Positions 22,836-34,934 of a DNA stretch of 64,000 nt are shown here, piece by piece (position 1 is the stretch's first letter; every line of letters starts with the position of its first letter). The DNA is from Adiantum capillus-veneris. Taxonomy: Eukaryota > Streptophyta > Polypodiopsida > Polypodiales > Pteridaceae. The position numbers and the translations under genes are program-made. Under the pieces are notes generated by a model. It had not been told where the DNA came from and did no database searches. It saw only the letters and a program-made list of their open reading frames with translations. The DNA lies in contig CM043948.1 in the NCBI GenBank assembly GCA_014529385.2, forward strand, positions 23,920,451 through 23,984,450, read 5' to 3'.

Positions 22836-23387
22836 GGACCAAGCATGAGAGGGGGGTATACTCTTCCACACACACACACACATTCTCTCATTGTGTGGAG
22901 TGCAAAGTGCAAGAGCTCCATCTCCTTCTCCAAGCTTGTTGAGAAGTGGAGAGCTTACCCCAACACTCTTGGCTATGGAATGCAAATCCAACCAAGAGCT
23001 ATGCTTCAATGCTTAATCTTGCCATATTCTTCATCTTCATTACTATGCTATTATGCCATGCTAAGCAAGAAGAGTGATGATAAGTGAGGAACTACTTCTT
23101 TTCTTCTTCCTCTTCCCTATCCTCATTCCCCGTTAGCTCTCTCCACCTTTGAAGGTGGTTGAGGCCTTGGGACTGAGGCTTGGGAAAATTAAATCTTTTT
23201 GCAAAGTTTATGTTATGCTCGTGATGCATGAAGCTTTCCATCTTCATAGAATCACCAAGGTCACAAGGAACACAAAGATTGTATTGTAACAAGTCTCTTT
23301 TGATGGGAGAATCTATAATACAAACGCCTTTTGGAGGGGGGACCGGGCTCCAAGTAAATACGGTCCTCAACTATTGTCATGTTCTCT

Positions 23388-23388
<1 letters not shown>

Positions 23389-23436
<48 letters not shown>
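23389..23436. repeat. (CT)n microsatellite in the X LTR
   Basis: About 24 CT units. The A LTRs have only a short actctctctctt here, so the tract expanded in X. Confidence 0.95.
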
Positions 23437-23439
<3 letters not shown>

Positions 23440-23595
23440 AAAGTATTATTCATGCCAAGTTAATTAAGTACTATGTTTATGTTGCTACCATCAATTAAGT
23501 TCACCCTCTATGTTCTCAAAGTGATCTCACAAAAATGCTCACTTTAATTCTCTTAATTCCGCTATTCTCAAAGTTCATAGGCCATTTCCATTACA

Positions 23596-24439
23596 TGAAA
23601 GAATCTATATCCTTCTATACATATCCTATGGTGAGACCATGAATGGGGATCTCCATCAATCTAATCCACCTCACATTGGGTGATTGGACAAAAAGGGGTC
23701 TTCCGGATCGAGTCCTAGAATTGATCGTGACTGCCAAAACAAGCCAAAATTGGCTCCACAATGACATACAAAGGTAGCATATGCAACATAGCGTACATAA
23801 AGAACGCAAAATTCAAGACTCTAGGACATGTGCTCAATTAAGCGCCGCTGAGGTTCAAGCAAAATTTGGACTCCATAAGGAGTTAAAACTGCTCTCAATA
23901 GAGCACAAGCACACATAAGGTGCTAATCACGCATGTCCATATGCATAAACCTCCCTAGAATAGATTGGTTTGAAAGAAAGAATATGTCCAGGGCTCTTAA
24001 TATCTCAAATTTTGAATCTGAAGAAATGCCAGAGAGTTTATTCTAGCCTGAGGACATTGACTCATAGAAGGAAAGTAGGATATCTCTATCTAGGCTCAAG
24101 AGCACAATGTAGTTGCTTCAATCTAGAGGGTAGGGCTTCAATGATATGGGAGGTATGCTAAGTGAAAGGGCAACAATTTCAATCAAAATAGGGACTAATG
24201 GAGAGGTAGAAAGTATTGAAAATGAGTTGGAAATCTTAGAATAGGGGGTTTTGCCTCAATAGACTCGTCATCGTCTCATGGTTGGCCGTTTACACTAGCT
24301 CATGTTCCTCTTCCCTCGCTAGCCCCTTCATGTGGTGAGCCAAGAAAGGGATCACCATCACCATCACTGATTATATTCGCATCCTCGTTAGAAACTCCAC
24401 TATCTCCATTAGAGGCAAAGCTTGGCTTTCATTGTGATT
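23596..24439. other. Unassigned sequence right of X
   Basis: This follows the end of the X LTR. It has no long frame and no recognised motif. It would hold the right-hand target duplication of X, which cannot be checked because the left side is outside the window. Confidence 0.4.
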
Positions 24440-25040
24440 AAGATGGACACATTGGATATTCTTTGATGGTTGCATCAATTGAATTCTTTTTTTTGCTACT
24501 ACTAAAAAGTTTGACAATAATAAAGTACTGTCAGTTGCAATTTACTGGGCTGGTGATGCCATTATATGGTATCAAGCATGGCAAGAGAAGCAACAAAAGG
24601 AGCATCTGGCCACGACTAAAGCCCTTCTAGCTATGTTTTGGCTATGGCACATCTATCTTATAATTGGAACGCTTTGCAAAATGGCCTAGACACACTTTAT
24701 GCCATCCTCGTACCTTCGATGATTAAAGGGTTTGCATGCCCTTCGTCAGAATGGTACCTCAATCATGCCGTTTTCTAACAAGCTTTCTCACCACAAGTAT
24801 GAGAAGGATTATCTTGAAGCTTTCATATGTGAATTGGATGATTACATAAATTTTGATGAACGTGTCATAAATCCCTCATACTTGAACAAAGCGGTTCGCG
24901 TTTCTTTGCAACACAAGCTCAATCACAACTTAGGGAGAACCCATGCAAGCACATTAAGTCACGTATATCCACTAGTAACTTTCAGCAAAATCCGCAAGAT
25001 TGTAAGAACAATGGTAAGTCTCTCATTTTTGTAAAAACTC
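24440..25040 (+). pseudogene. Gypsy gag remnant, first copy (G2a)
   Basis: Broken frames give FDGCIN, then VAIYWAGDAIIWYQAWQEKQ, then NGTSIMPFSNKLSHHKYEKD, then FDERVINPSYLNKAVRVSLQ. This is the layout of a plant Ty3/gypsy Gag domain. A related segment occurs at 26080-26660, where ttctttNatggttgcatcaatt and the NKL and DFIMFNVRVL-like strings recur. The two copies could be nested relatives or an internal duplication. Confidence 0.7.
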
Positions 25041-26075
25041 CCAATGCACCTGTCACGTGCACATCTTGTGCTTGTGGATATGCTACGCCTATTTGTAGGT
25101 TTTAGTTAGGCTTAGTCTATCATAGGGAACTAGATGCGGCAACTGTGTGAGCCTGTTCAGAGGACCTTCATGACCAAATAGCTCACCGGTTAGTTTACTA
25201 GGTATCTCTCTTACTTCATAAAGGTAGAAGACCCTTTGTTGAGTTAGCACAAAGCACGATTCCTGTGTCAACTTCCATAAATATTATGTGTTGCATCTTA
25301 CACTAGCATCAAAGCTTAAATTTGTGCTTTGGCTTCACATTCTCATTAACACTCACAGGAATAAAAACAAGAAAAAGAATGCAAAGTAAAAAAACGCAAG
25401 CGTAAGTACCAGCGACTTGTGTTTGAAGTGTGGCAAACATTTGCAAAGGGGCTGTCATTGGAGATCCTTGAGTTTTCCACCTTTTGCTTGCTTAAGTGGA
25501 ACCACCATTGAAGTGGGATCAACTAACGCAAGGTGGGGCAAAGCAGCTATGGTGTGAGTGCAAGGCCGCCACGGGGTGAACCAACAAGTTGTAAGCAGAA
25601 GGTCTTGTATTAAATTTCTCTCCTTATTTTGACAAGCATCAAGAACCCCGTAGTCATCGCTTGTGGAGGCATGGACATTGGATCTACTTTACAGCAAGGC
25701 GGAGGCGTATGAACCAAAGAGAAAGAGCCAGTACCAATTTTTCACCAAGGTTGGAGCTTTCTCTGCCCAAGAGAATGATGAGATCTATGATGGAGATGAT
25801 GGTTTTGCAGGATGATAATCGGGTAGCCTAGGAGACTCACCGTGAAGAACGGTGTATGGCTCTGCACGTTGAGCGCATTGTCAAGGAACTTCTTGTGATG
25901 AGTGACACATGGTTGTAGAGGCTGACAGAGAGACCACTAGGGATTGTCACATGCAAACCATGTTGAAAACCCTTCACAATAAGAAGGCCAATGCTTCATA
26001 CTCCCTTGACAAGGAACCTTCTCTCCATCTGACGTTATCAATCCAGTAACAAAAAAGTTGACTTTTAGTAAGTAT
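25041..26075 (+). other. Gap between gag copies, with a zinc-knuckle-like trace
   Basis: Mostly non-coding. Near 25415-25470 a frame reads LCLKCGKHLQRGCHW, a zinc-knuckle-like CX2C with later H and C, which may be the end of the first Gag copy. Near 25800-25960 residues such as CMALHVERIVKELLVMSDTW suggest the helical N-terminus of the second Gag copy. Confidence 0.4.
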
Positions 26076-26079
26076 GATG

Positions 26080-27870
26080 GTAAGATGGATGCATTGTAAT
26101 TCTTTCATGGTTGCATCAATTTAATTCTTGTTTTTGCTATTATCAAAAAGTGCAACTAGTAAAATAGTGAGGATTGGGGGTGTATTTAAACAGCGATGCC
26201 ATTACACATTAGCATGCTTGGCCAAAAATACAAGAAAGGGTGCATCGTGCCAAGTCTAGAGCATTCTTTATTTTTCCTTTGAAGAGAGCGCATATGTCTA
26301 CAGTTGGTGGACTGCCTCCAAATGGATTTAGAGGTGCACTTCATGCCACCTCCATACATGTATACAACATTTAAAGGATAGTTGGTGTGCCCTTTGTCGA
26401 AGTGGTACACCCGTTATGACAAATTCTAACAAGCTTTTGCAGTTGGTTGTTCAACTTTGCAAATCTGATGAGGATTGTCTTTGAGGGCTTTCTCTATGGA
26501 TTGGACAATTTTATCATGTTTAACGTACGCGTCCTACTTCCAAAAAAATTGAATGAAACAATTTTTATTGCTCTTGAACAAGAGATTAAGCAGGACAAAG
26601 GAGAACCTAAGAAAGAAAGACTGCACATATACCACACAATAGAATCAGCAAAACGGTAAGAATAATTGTCTTGCTTCTTCATCTATTGCTTCCAATGTAC
26701 CTAAAACACACAATAATCAAAATACAGAATAAAGGAAAGGCCAAATTTCAAGCGACATCTCTGTGTACTTTGGATAGTAGAACCATTAAAGGAATTGTTG
26801 GGGGGTGTTTAAATGAAGAGGCAGGACTCTCTTATGGGGTAAAGAAGGTTGATGTCTTCATTGTAATACTAAGGGACACATGAAAAAGGATTGTCCAAAG
26901 GAATTCACCACACATAAGGAAGATAAAGCCTTAACTTCTTAAGTTAATGTCATTGATCATGAGTTCACTCTAGTTGGTGAAGGAATCTCTTGTTAATTGT
27001 CATGGGCATGTGAATGGTTAGCGTATTGTCATCTTGTTTGACACAAGAAGTGGACATGCCGTAGTCAACGATTCTCTCGTGACACATACACATTTGGAGA
27101 CACGTCCAGAGATTCCTCTAGACGTCTCTAGTTTCCCTCCAAGCATGGATTTGTGTATCACTCAAGTGTTATTCAATCAAGGTTTCAATTCAATGCACAT
27201 AAGTTTGTCACAAGTTTTTTTATCTCACCTCTTTGACGATGTGATATAAAGTGGCATAAAATGGTTTTGTGAGATGTCTCCATCCACTGATTGAAAGAGA
27301 GCATTATCGCTTTTCCACAAAAGGATGCGGCTCCTGTAGTTATTTGTGGTAAGCCTAGTACTCCTTCTTTGCCTCATGTCCAAGCCAAGTGAGTACTCAG
27401 ACAAGGTGGTCATGCGATCATCAATTTATGTGAATTCAACCGCAACAAATCTCGACATTATGGACAAATATGGACTTTTGTTTTGCAAGTATCAACATTT
27501 GGTTTTGATAGATGATATTCCCCTGACTCTCCCTTCAAAGAATTTGGAAGATCATCTTATTGACCTTGTGGATAGAGCACGACTAGTAAGTAAGGCACCT
27601 TATTGTTGAATAGATCTCAAGAAGAAGAATTGGAATGACGGTTGGGTGAGTTGCTAGAACAAGGCTTTATTCGGCCTAGTATTAGCCCTTTGCTACTCCA
27701 ATTTTTTTTTGTCTGCAAGAACGAGAGTCTTCCTGTTCGTGTGTAGATTACAAAGCACTCAACAATTTGACCATGAAGAACAAGGTTCCAATGGCACCAT
27801 AGGGTACATCATAGATAGACTAATGGATCCAAAGTTTTTAGCAAGGTGGATCTCAAGAGTGGGTACCTAA
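26080..27870 (+). pseudogene. G2b: Ty3/gypsy gag, protease and RT start
   Basis: The Gag domain remnant is at 26090-26660. The zinc knuckle remnant, HCNTKGHMKKDCPKE, is near 26850-26905. A protease-like start, VILFDTRSGHAVVNDSL, is near 27030, where the usual DTGST reads DTRSG. The RT start is at about 27625-27870: RLGELLEQGFIRPSISP, then SLPVRV and ALNNLTMKNKVP-like residues, then FSKVDLKSGY. It stops abruptly after LKSGY at 27870, before the catalytic box. Stops and frameshifts are frequent. Confidence 0.75.
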
Positions 27871-28510
27871 ATCTAACTATGTATATCCACATAGCACACC
27901 TAATGCGGTCAAAAGGCCTAGCAATGCCCAAATGATGTTAGAAGGAAACCAAACTCAAGATTACAATTTCCTACACTAGGAGAAATACTCTCCCAAGCTT
28001 AGAACCTCAAAACCCGTTGTGTATCATTCTACGTCAATGTTTCAAATGTACCCTAGCCAAGATTCATACATCAACAAAACTAAATATGTGGACATGTATG
28101 TGTGCCTCAGCTCATAGATACAATTCCAATGAACCGTAGAATAGTGAAAATAGACACCCACATGAGATAACTCACCTGGAAGCTCGTAGGTTTGCAAGCC
28201 TAGACAATGATCTTTTGCACATGTGTTTGGTATCTATGCATAGCTCTTGGCAAGGCTACGGTGGTATGGTCGATTAACACTCAACCTAGTTCAAATATGC
28301 AACATTGATGATAGATGGAAAGATTATGTGAGTAGGAGTTTGGGTATAAGCTGGAAAAGTAGTAGATGCCTTAATTAGAAAAGGTATTATAGTAGCTATT
28401 GTAGTTTTCTATTTCTCCTCTTTCATCGATTACATACAAGTAGTTATGCCTCTAGTTTTTTATTTTAATAGAGCTCATTTTATCTTATCCTTGAAGAATC
28501 ATAGTGCAGA
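27871..28510. other. Unassigned segment between G2 RT and integrase
   Basis: It replaces the expected RT core and RNase H. There is no open frame of note and no repeat ends that I can see. It may be an insertion combined with a deletion. Confidence 0.4.
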
Positions 28511-28516
28511 GAAGCA

Positions 28517-28950
28517 ATGGCATCAAATGAAAGGTGTAGAGGTTTTCATGTCGAAGATAATGACCTTTACTTCTACATGCCTTTTTGCATTCTAGAGGCT
28601 ATCAAGCATGAAATTATCCGCAAAGCAGGATGTACCTATTGCACGACACCAAGGTCACAATGTACTCATTGTAGGCCACACAAAGTTTTGTTAAGACTTA
28701 TGCTTCCCTACGTGAGAGTTTCTTTTGGCCAGGGATAAAGAAGAATGCTTTGGATTATGTTAAGAGGTATTTAACTAGTTAACACATCAAACCAAAGTGA
28801 ATTAAATGTCCTTGTAAGGTTCATCCTATTGACGAACCACACATGAAGTGGGGATGTGCATCCATGGATTTCATCACAGGATTGCCTACTTCCCTGAAAG
28901 CGAAAGAAATTAGGTCTATGTGGGTTACGGTTATTCATCTAGAGAAATTT
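28517..28950 (+). pseudogene. G2 integrase zinc-binding domain and core start
   Basis: In the frame from about 28696 the residues read TYASLRESFFWPGIKKNALD, then YVKRYLTS, a stop, HIKPK, a stop, and IKCPCKVHPIDEPHMKWG followed by CASMDFITGLPTSL. This is the gypsy integrase HHCC end followed by the first catalytic aspartate (MDFITGLP). An upstream frame (28517-28738) carries EIIRKAG and a cysteine-rich stretch. The core is truncated near 28950. It probably belongs to the same element as G2b. Confidence 0.78.
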
Positions 28951-30329
28951 AGGTATGTACAAAAGAGAGTAGGATAGAGACGAGTGAAAGGGAAACCTAG
29001 AGCTCATAGAGAGATGAGCTTTGATGGAGTGACATAGATTTGAGAGAGTGCTCGCATATAAATGGGCACTAACCTTGCGTGTCAAGAAGATCGCCCATTG
29101 CTTCGATCGCGTGTGGTGCTTGAATGCCTTCACGTGAAGCAATTAGGCCACTCGAGAGATGGAGTTAGGGATGGAGGTAGAAGGAGATCTAGAGTTGGAT
29201 TGTATGTAGATTAATGGATTAGATAAGAGAGAGGTTTGATGGTAGATTAGAAGTTTAACATAGAAATGAAGATTAGAAAATCAATGAGACATGAAAGCAA
29301 AACAAATCATAAAATTAAACACCTTACTTGAGAAACCCTTTGCGAGTGTTGCCTTGATGGAGAGAGAAGGAGAGGAAAGACTTCAAGCCTTGATTGATGC
29401 ACCAAATCCAATTCCTCTTTTGATTAGAGTTGATGTTGTGCAGGTGATGCTTACAATTGGGCTATCCTTCCTCTTTGGGCTAGCGTAGCACTCAAGGTTA
29501 TGGCTAAGGCTAAGTGCACTTTGGCATTACTTCTTCCACTCCCTAATGGATGATTTACAAGCAATAAGAGGGCCCCTTTTATAGGTGAAGGGAACCCTCA
29601 AGTGTTACACAAAAGAGAGAGAAAGCCAGTGGGAACATGAGCTGGCAAAGTTTGACAGGAGCTCCTCCTGCTTGATGTGGGCACCGTTTTGATCATATCT
29701 CCTCAACCAAAGCTCCAATAAAAAATTCCAAGTTATAGGCATAAATCTCAGCTCAAGGAGGGTGTCCAACCATTATAATACTTGTTCCAAATCGGACCGG
29801 AACCATGTGCAATGCTACCACCAAAATAGGGTATCTTTTTGGCAGCCAAAGTCTTCTTGTGGTCCACTTTGTCTATGCCTCCACTTGATTCCAATGGACA
29901 CATCATGCATTATGAGGGCATCACATGATCTTTGACAAAATAGTGTTAGCATCCTTCCAACAAAGGATCAAATTAGGTGCATCTTTGAAAGATATGCTAC
30001 CTAGTGTCCCGCTAGGGAATGATACCTCCTAGAAGTAGCTAGGAAAAAGAAATATGATACCACTAAACTATTGTTTATGTGCCATATCATGAACTATAGC
30101 AATTGGAGTCATGTTTCCAATATACACACTTGTAACAATAGTCTTAGTTGAATAAGAAAGAGGCATGTTTGTCTCATTCACTTATGCTTTTGTAGCTTTT
30201 CTTATGTGCTTGTTTCTTTTGCTAAGTAGCACCATTTTTTTGCAGAATATACTTGAATGAAAGCTATCCCTATATTCCATACCTTTTTAAAAAACCATTG
30301 AATTAATGGAAGAAAGAGTATCCCCCTCC
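28951..30329. other. Unassigned sequence
   Basis: About 1.4 kb without a supported gene. A 65-codon plus frame at 29291-29488 and a 67-codon minus frame at 28939-29142 have no recognisable motif. The stretch may include decayed 3' sequence of the minus-strand copia C2, whose pol would extend leftward here. Confidence 0.4.
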
Positions 30330-31031
30330 ATATGATCCCGCGCCCTTTATCTATTTTTTAGATTGTTTTTAGCCATAGGCATGTGATTTGCAAGTGCATA
30401 AGCCATACTTTCCTTGTATAATATTTGTATCCACCATAGGTGTAATCTTTACACGACGCCAAACATCAATGTGCATAAACTTCAAAGCACTTCTGCTTAC
30501 ATGCTTATCATTAGAAAAGGGCACCTTTTCCTACTTACCAAACTCACATCGCTTGCAAATTTTACTGTGCATAATTGGATTAGCAATATCATCCGCGCTC
30601 TTCACATAGCTTGCTGGACTCTGCAAGGTTTGCATTTATCTAAACCACTCACCATGACTAATCATGTGATTTCATGCACGTAAATCCACATACTAGACCT
30701 TACCTCCACATAGAAATATAGTACAAACATAATATTCAACATATGTGGCATATTAAATAGCATCTTAGGTTCATTGGCATTTATGCTAGTGCTTCCATAG
30801 TTATTTTGCTTCCTTTTATCATGAGGGTTACACTCAAAATGACCATTCTTGCCACATTTCTAGCATACCACGACTACCTCCATCAGTGTACATACGTGTT
30901 TCCACGGCCTTTTTAAACCCATGCTTCTCAAATTATTTCCTCAATTACATGTGTTTTGCCTTTAATTGTGGTGCTCTTGTTTTGATTGGTAGTAGCATCG
31001 TTTTTGTCCACCACCAATACTTATGCCACGT
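30330..31031 (-). pseudogene. Copia C2: zinc knuckle and integrase start
   Basis: Read on the minus strand, 30865 to 30830 encodes a zinc knuckle C-x-KCGKNGHFEC with a stop in place of the second residue. 30660 to 30420 encodes VSGLDKCK, then a CKICKRCEFGK segment, then EKVPFSNDKHVSRSALKFMH and IDVW, the end of the pre-integrase domain and start of integrase. Its Gag is on the other side of the inserted element M2, at 36755-37344. Several stops are present. Confidence 0.75.
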
Positions 31032-32834
31032 TGGAGAGGGGGATGAGGGAAAACCACCAGCACATAAACCCGATGCCTCTATATAGCTCAGTGATCTCAC
31101 AGCACCCCTATCACCTAGCAAACACACACCATGATACGCAATCTGCAAACAGCTATTGTCCAAGCCCAATCCCGACCAACCCTTAACTGTATATGATCCA
31201 CAACCAAGCATATCAACATGACTTTACTTTTTTTGACCCCTGACCCCTCAAAGCACCATATATTCACATATAAGCAATCACGACAAGGAACCTCGGCCCC
31301 TTCAAACACCTCAAAACTATTGGTAGACTCAAGCCTACTCACAACTTTTTACCCTCAAGGCATTTACACAGCCACATAGGGAATCCCCACACACTTCAGA
31401 CATCCAAGCTTTACACCCTTTGCATTCCACTTCATCACCCAAAACCACTCGGATACATGACAACACACATATAGACTCATATGAAAGCGAGAGAGAAAAT
31501 GATATATATCATGAAACAGTGAGCATGGGAAGATTAAAGCTGGCTTGATGAAACAGATTAGGTATAATGATGGATCTCGCTGAAAAAACCTTCACTCGCA
31601 TAACATCCTGCAAGTTTATGGTGAAATATGAGCGTGAGGGTGTGTATTGCTGCCCTCATTTCTCATGGCAGACCTCCTCCTGCAACTCTCGGCCTCCCGT
31701 TTTACCCTCCAGGCGGCCCCTCATGCAGCCCTTCACTCTTTCCTTTGCAGGCGCCCCCCTTTAACTTCCTCTATCTTGCCACCCTCGGCAGCGCGCCTCA
31801 TGCAGCCCGATCCTCAGGCCCGCCACCCCTGTAGCCGGCCCTTCCTCTCTTCTGCACCTTCTCCCTGTCCTGTATGATACCCCGTGGCTCCTGCAGCCTT
31901 GGCGGCCTCCTTTTGCAATGCAAAACTATCCCCCTTCACCTCTTCTGCAGTGTTTAGCCACGGGCTGCAGCCCCCTCAGATGCCGGCTCCTCGTTTTCAA
32001 ATGCAGCCCAACGGCCACCCCTGCACTGGCCTTCCTCCACGCCACTGGCCGGCTCTCGGCCCTCTTCCTCTGCAGCACCTCCCTCTCACGCCCTCACTGG
32101 CAACATGCGCCACCTCGTGGCCTTGTCTCCCTTATCAGAAGCCCCCGAGACTCTCCGAAAACTGCGCTACCCCTTCGGGCTTCCTCCCTCCTGATGCCAT
32201 CCCTCGTCCCTTCACCTGCCGTGTCGCCTTCCCATGCAAGCCCCTGCCGGCCTCAAACCATCCAGGTGGCGGCCCGAGCTCGTCGACTGCAGCTTACCAT
32301 TATATTTTTATGTTAATAGCTTTAAAAAAAAAAAACTTGGAACTTGGCCCCCTTGCACACGCCCAAAAAAAGCCGACCTTTGAATGCCTCCTTCAACCTC
32401 TCCGCCTGCGCACCTTTGAAGCTTGAGCTCCACCTCCTCATAAAAAATGCCACTAGCTTCCCGTCGTCGCGTTACCAATGATCAGAAGCAAGCCCGAGGC
32501 TCAGTTTTCGTGCCGCCAGTCTCATGATCATAAACAGTTATCCATCCATCTCCGAGCATCATCAAAATTCAGACCTTGTCCAAGCGGGGCAAGCACTCAA
32601 CATACATTGCATGGTGCCATCCCGTGCAAGAATATCTGACCACTTTAAAAGACCTGAGCGGCTGAGCCTGAAAAACCCCGTCTGTCTGCTAAAAGAAACA
32701 TTTGGCACACACATCATTGTGAGACCTGCTCCAAAGTGCATTTGAGACCTGCCAAAGTCCGGTACCATCATCCTGCCTGATGCCATACTCTTGCTGCTAG
32801 CTTCTCCCTGTGTCGACACAAACTGGCTGTACCA
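31032..32834 (-). repeat. 3' LTR of M2 (1,803 bp)
   Basis: It matches 34935-36754 closely. It is C-rich at 31670-32300, which creates long proline/serine-rich open frames that differ between the two copies and are not taken as genes. Confidence 0.9.
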
Positions 32835-32852
32835 TCATTGCCCACCCCCTCG
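32835..32852 (-). other. Polypurine tract of M2
   Basis: On the minus strand the bases before the 3' LTR read GAGGGGGTGGGCAATGA. This is the plus-strand priming site and supports the minus orientation. Confidence 0.75.
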
Positions 32853-34160
32853 TTGAGCATTCATGCTCAACCACAATATTATTTAGGTAAAATAAATCTG
32901 TATAGAGAGAATGATATAACATAGAGCTATAGACTGCATAAGAAAAATGATAGTGGCTATATAGATAGGTTAGATATAGAGAGAAGAGCATCTGCCTACT
33001 GCATCACCCGCCAGGGTCAACTGGAAAGCTCGAAGCTTCCCCAAGCATGACATAGAAGCTTCCCCAAGCATGACATAGAGTCTACCTGGATCAAAAACAA
33101 AACCATGGCCGTGGTCATCCACCTGTAAAGCATATATCTTCAAGTCTTCCTTTGCACCTGTAGGCCAATAGACACACCACCCTTCCAGCTCTCCATAGCA
33201 TGGAGCTTTGTCATCCTGCATCCATAAGTCTTGTTGCCAACCATAAACATGCTTCCATTGGTACCACAAGCAGCTATCCTGTCACCTGCTAGAGAACCTT
33301 CCATAGTATATTCCACTTCAAAAGAGCCTTGCAATTGATACAAAGATACCTGTAAAGCAACCTCTAATAACACATGTATCCATAGCATCACATAAAATAG
33401 CAAGACCCTGCCATTTGCCTCCAGCTGTTATATAGCCAAGCAAATCTGTTCCCTTTGCATACCTGCATCCAAACCCTCTGAACATGGCTCCAAAACCATC
33501 TTTTCATACGCAAGAGCATGACCTGCTAAAGATTTAACATGTTCTTCAAATACCTTATGACCTACAAGGTTGGCAGCACCTTTACCTCGTTGCATGGAGC
33601 CTCTCCCTTATAGGCTGCACCTGTATCAGTTTCCATAGAGTCAATTGCTGGAGGTAGCTCTCCACGGCCACAAACCAACTCCAAAACTTCAAAGTGCACC
33701 TCTACATGCTCTCCATGAAGGCAAGGTTGCCCCACCCCCTGCATAGACAAATCACTTTGACCTACCACAGCTTCTGCTTCTAGCTTCTACAAGCCATCCT
33801 CAAACACCTGGTCTTCAATCAAACTGGATGCACAATCAAACCACATTTCTTTCTCCAATAGGGACTCACCATCACACAACATTTGATAGGGCTGCTCGAC
33901 TGGCAGATTCACACAAGACATTTCCACACTTGCACTATGCTTCTCCTCGACCTTCAAATGGCTTGCAGGCAACTCGCATACACTTTTTCCCACTTCATCT
34001 ACACCAAAAACATCATAAGTTTCGTACCTAGAAGACCGGGATTCTGTCTCCCACGTGCTATCTGTGTCCAAACCACTGCTAGAACTTTGAGAACTTTCGA
34101 ACTCCTCTTCTGATCTTGCCGAATATTCCTGCACCTCTACTACCTTCTTCGTTGCTGGCT
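32853..34160 (-). pseudogene. M2 region downstream of gag, several short frames
   Basis: Minus-strand open stretches at 33787-34134 (115 codons, Ser/Glu-rich, then a VCELPASHLKVEEKHS segment), 33562-33768, 33140-33403 and 32970-33269 follow Gag in different frames. The last two share tryptophan- and glycine-rich residues (CGTNGSMFMVGNKTYGC). I recognise no enzyme domain. They may be remnants of a longer Gag-linked protein or of acquired sequence. A 23-bp tandem duplication lies at 33032-33077. Confidence 0.45.
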
Positions 34161-34872
34161 CTAGACTGACACCCCTTCTTTAAGGCACTTTACCATCTCG
34201 CTCTCTTGAGGAAGCAAATTGGGTGGCATCGTGAATATACCTCTCTGCACCTTTTGAGCCCTGGTTGGCACTTCTTCTACCTCTTCTAGCCTGGCATCAG
34301 CTTCACATACTTTGACCAAATGCATATCAACAAAAGGAGCTTTTACCTCATGATGCTCTTCAATCTGTTTGGGCTTAGGTCCTCTGGCTACCGTGATTGC
34401 TGACTGTAGCAATCCTGCCTGCATTTTCTTCTTCATAATCGACTCTCTCACGAACATAGGGATGCAAGCATGATAGAAACCTTTCGAGCTTCAAAGATCC
34501 TACATTGGTTGCTTGGGTAGCAGCCGCCAAATCCCCCCAATAAGCTTCAAATTTATCAACAAAAGAATCAAAATTTGCACTTACGTCCTGCTGCAAGCCT
34601 TTGATCTTGGCATCTGCTTCCGAAGCCGACACCACCTTTCTATACCTTTGTAGAAATTGCTCTCGAAATCTGAGCCAATACTGCTTGTACAGCTCTTCTA
34701 AGCCATCGAACCAAACCTTTGCTAATTTACCTCGCAGCACCAAAGGTAGAGTCTGGAGCTTCGCTTCATCACCTGGCATCTGCAATACTGTCAGCATAAA
34801 TAGCTCAAAATCGGCAAGCCAATCATTTGCATCTTCTTGTCCTTTGAGCATCGGACCAAACTCGTGCTTCAT
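34161..34872 (-). pseudogene. M2 Gag
   Basis: The ATG at 34872 lies about 60 bases after the 5' LTR. The 165-codon frame encodes a retrotransposon Gag domain: MKHEFGPMLKGQEDANDWL, then KLQTLPLVLRGKLAKVWFDG, then YWLRFREQFLQRY, then LERFLSCLHPYVRERV near residue 130. The order W-L-x(n)-F and FLxxLxPxVRExV is typical of plant Gag. After residue 150 the reading shifts to another frame (34161-34457), which continues with KMQAGLLQSAITVARGPKPK. It lacks a zinc knuckle. Gag would let the element be packaged by a helper. Confidence 0.8.
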
Positions 34873-34910
34873 CTTGATTCACAAACACTCAGTCAGGAAG
34901 CAATCAGTAG

Positions 34911-34930
34911 CTCCTCAGTGGGGGCACCAC
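34911..34930 (-). other. Possible primer-binding site of M2
   Basis: On the minus strand, TGGTGCCCCCACTGAGGAGC starts four bases after the 5' LTR end. It begins with TGG as a tRNA 3' CCA complement should, but I cannot assign the tRNA. It is not the initiator Met site. Confidence 0.5.
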
Positions 34931-34934
34931 AAGA

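Larger units (their letters stand above)
14226..23595 (+). repeat. 3' LTR of element X, split by element S
   Basis: It begins TGTCATATAATATG at 14226 and ends CCATTACA at 23595. The LTR parts are 14226-15005 and 22752-23595, about 1.6 kb in all. The right part starts after the second TGTCC target copy. It matches the A LTRs but is more divergent: the minisatellite region near 14640-14880 is rebuilt, and a (CT)n tract at 23389-23436 replaces a short one. The partner 5' LTR of X lies left of the window. Confidence 0.85.

Noticed and set aside
31628-32426. 180-codon Pro/Ser-rich plus frame
   Set aside because: It lies in a C-rich LTR of M2, and the partner LTR has a different set of open frames with a different stop pattern. 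There is no motif.
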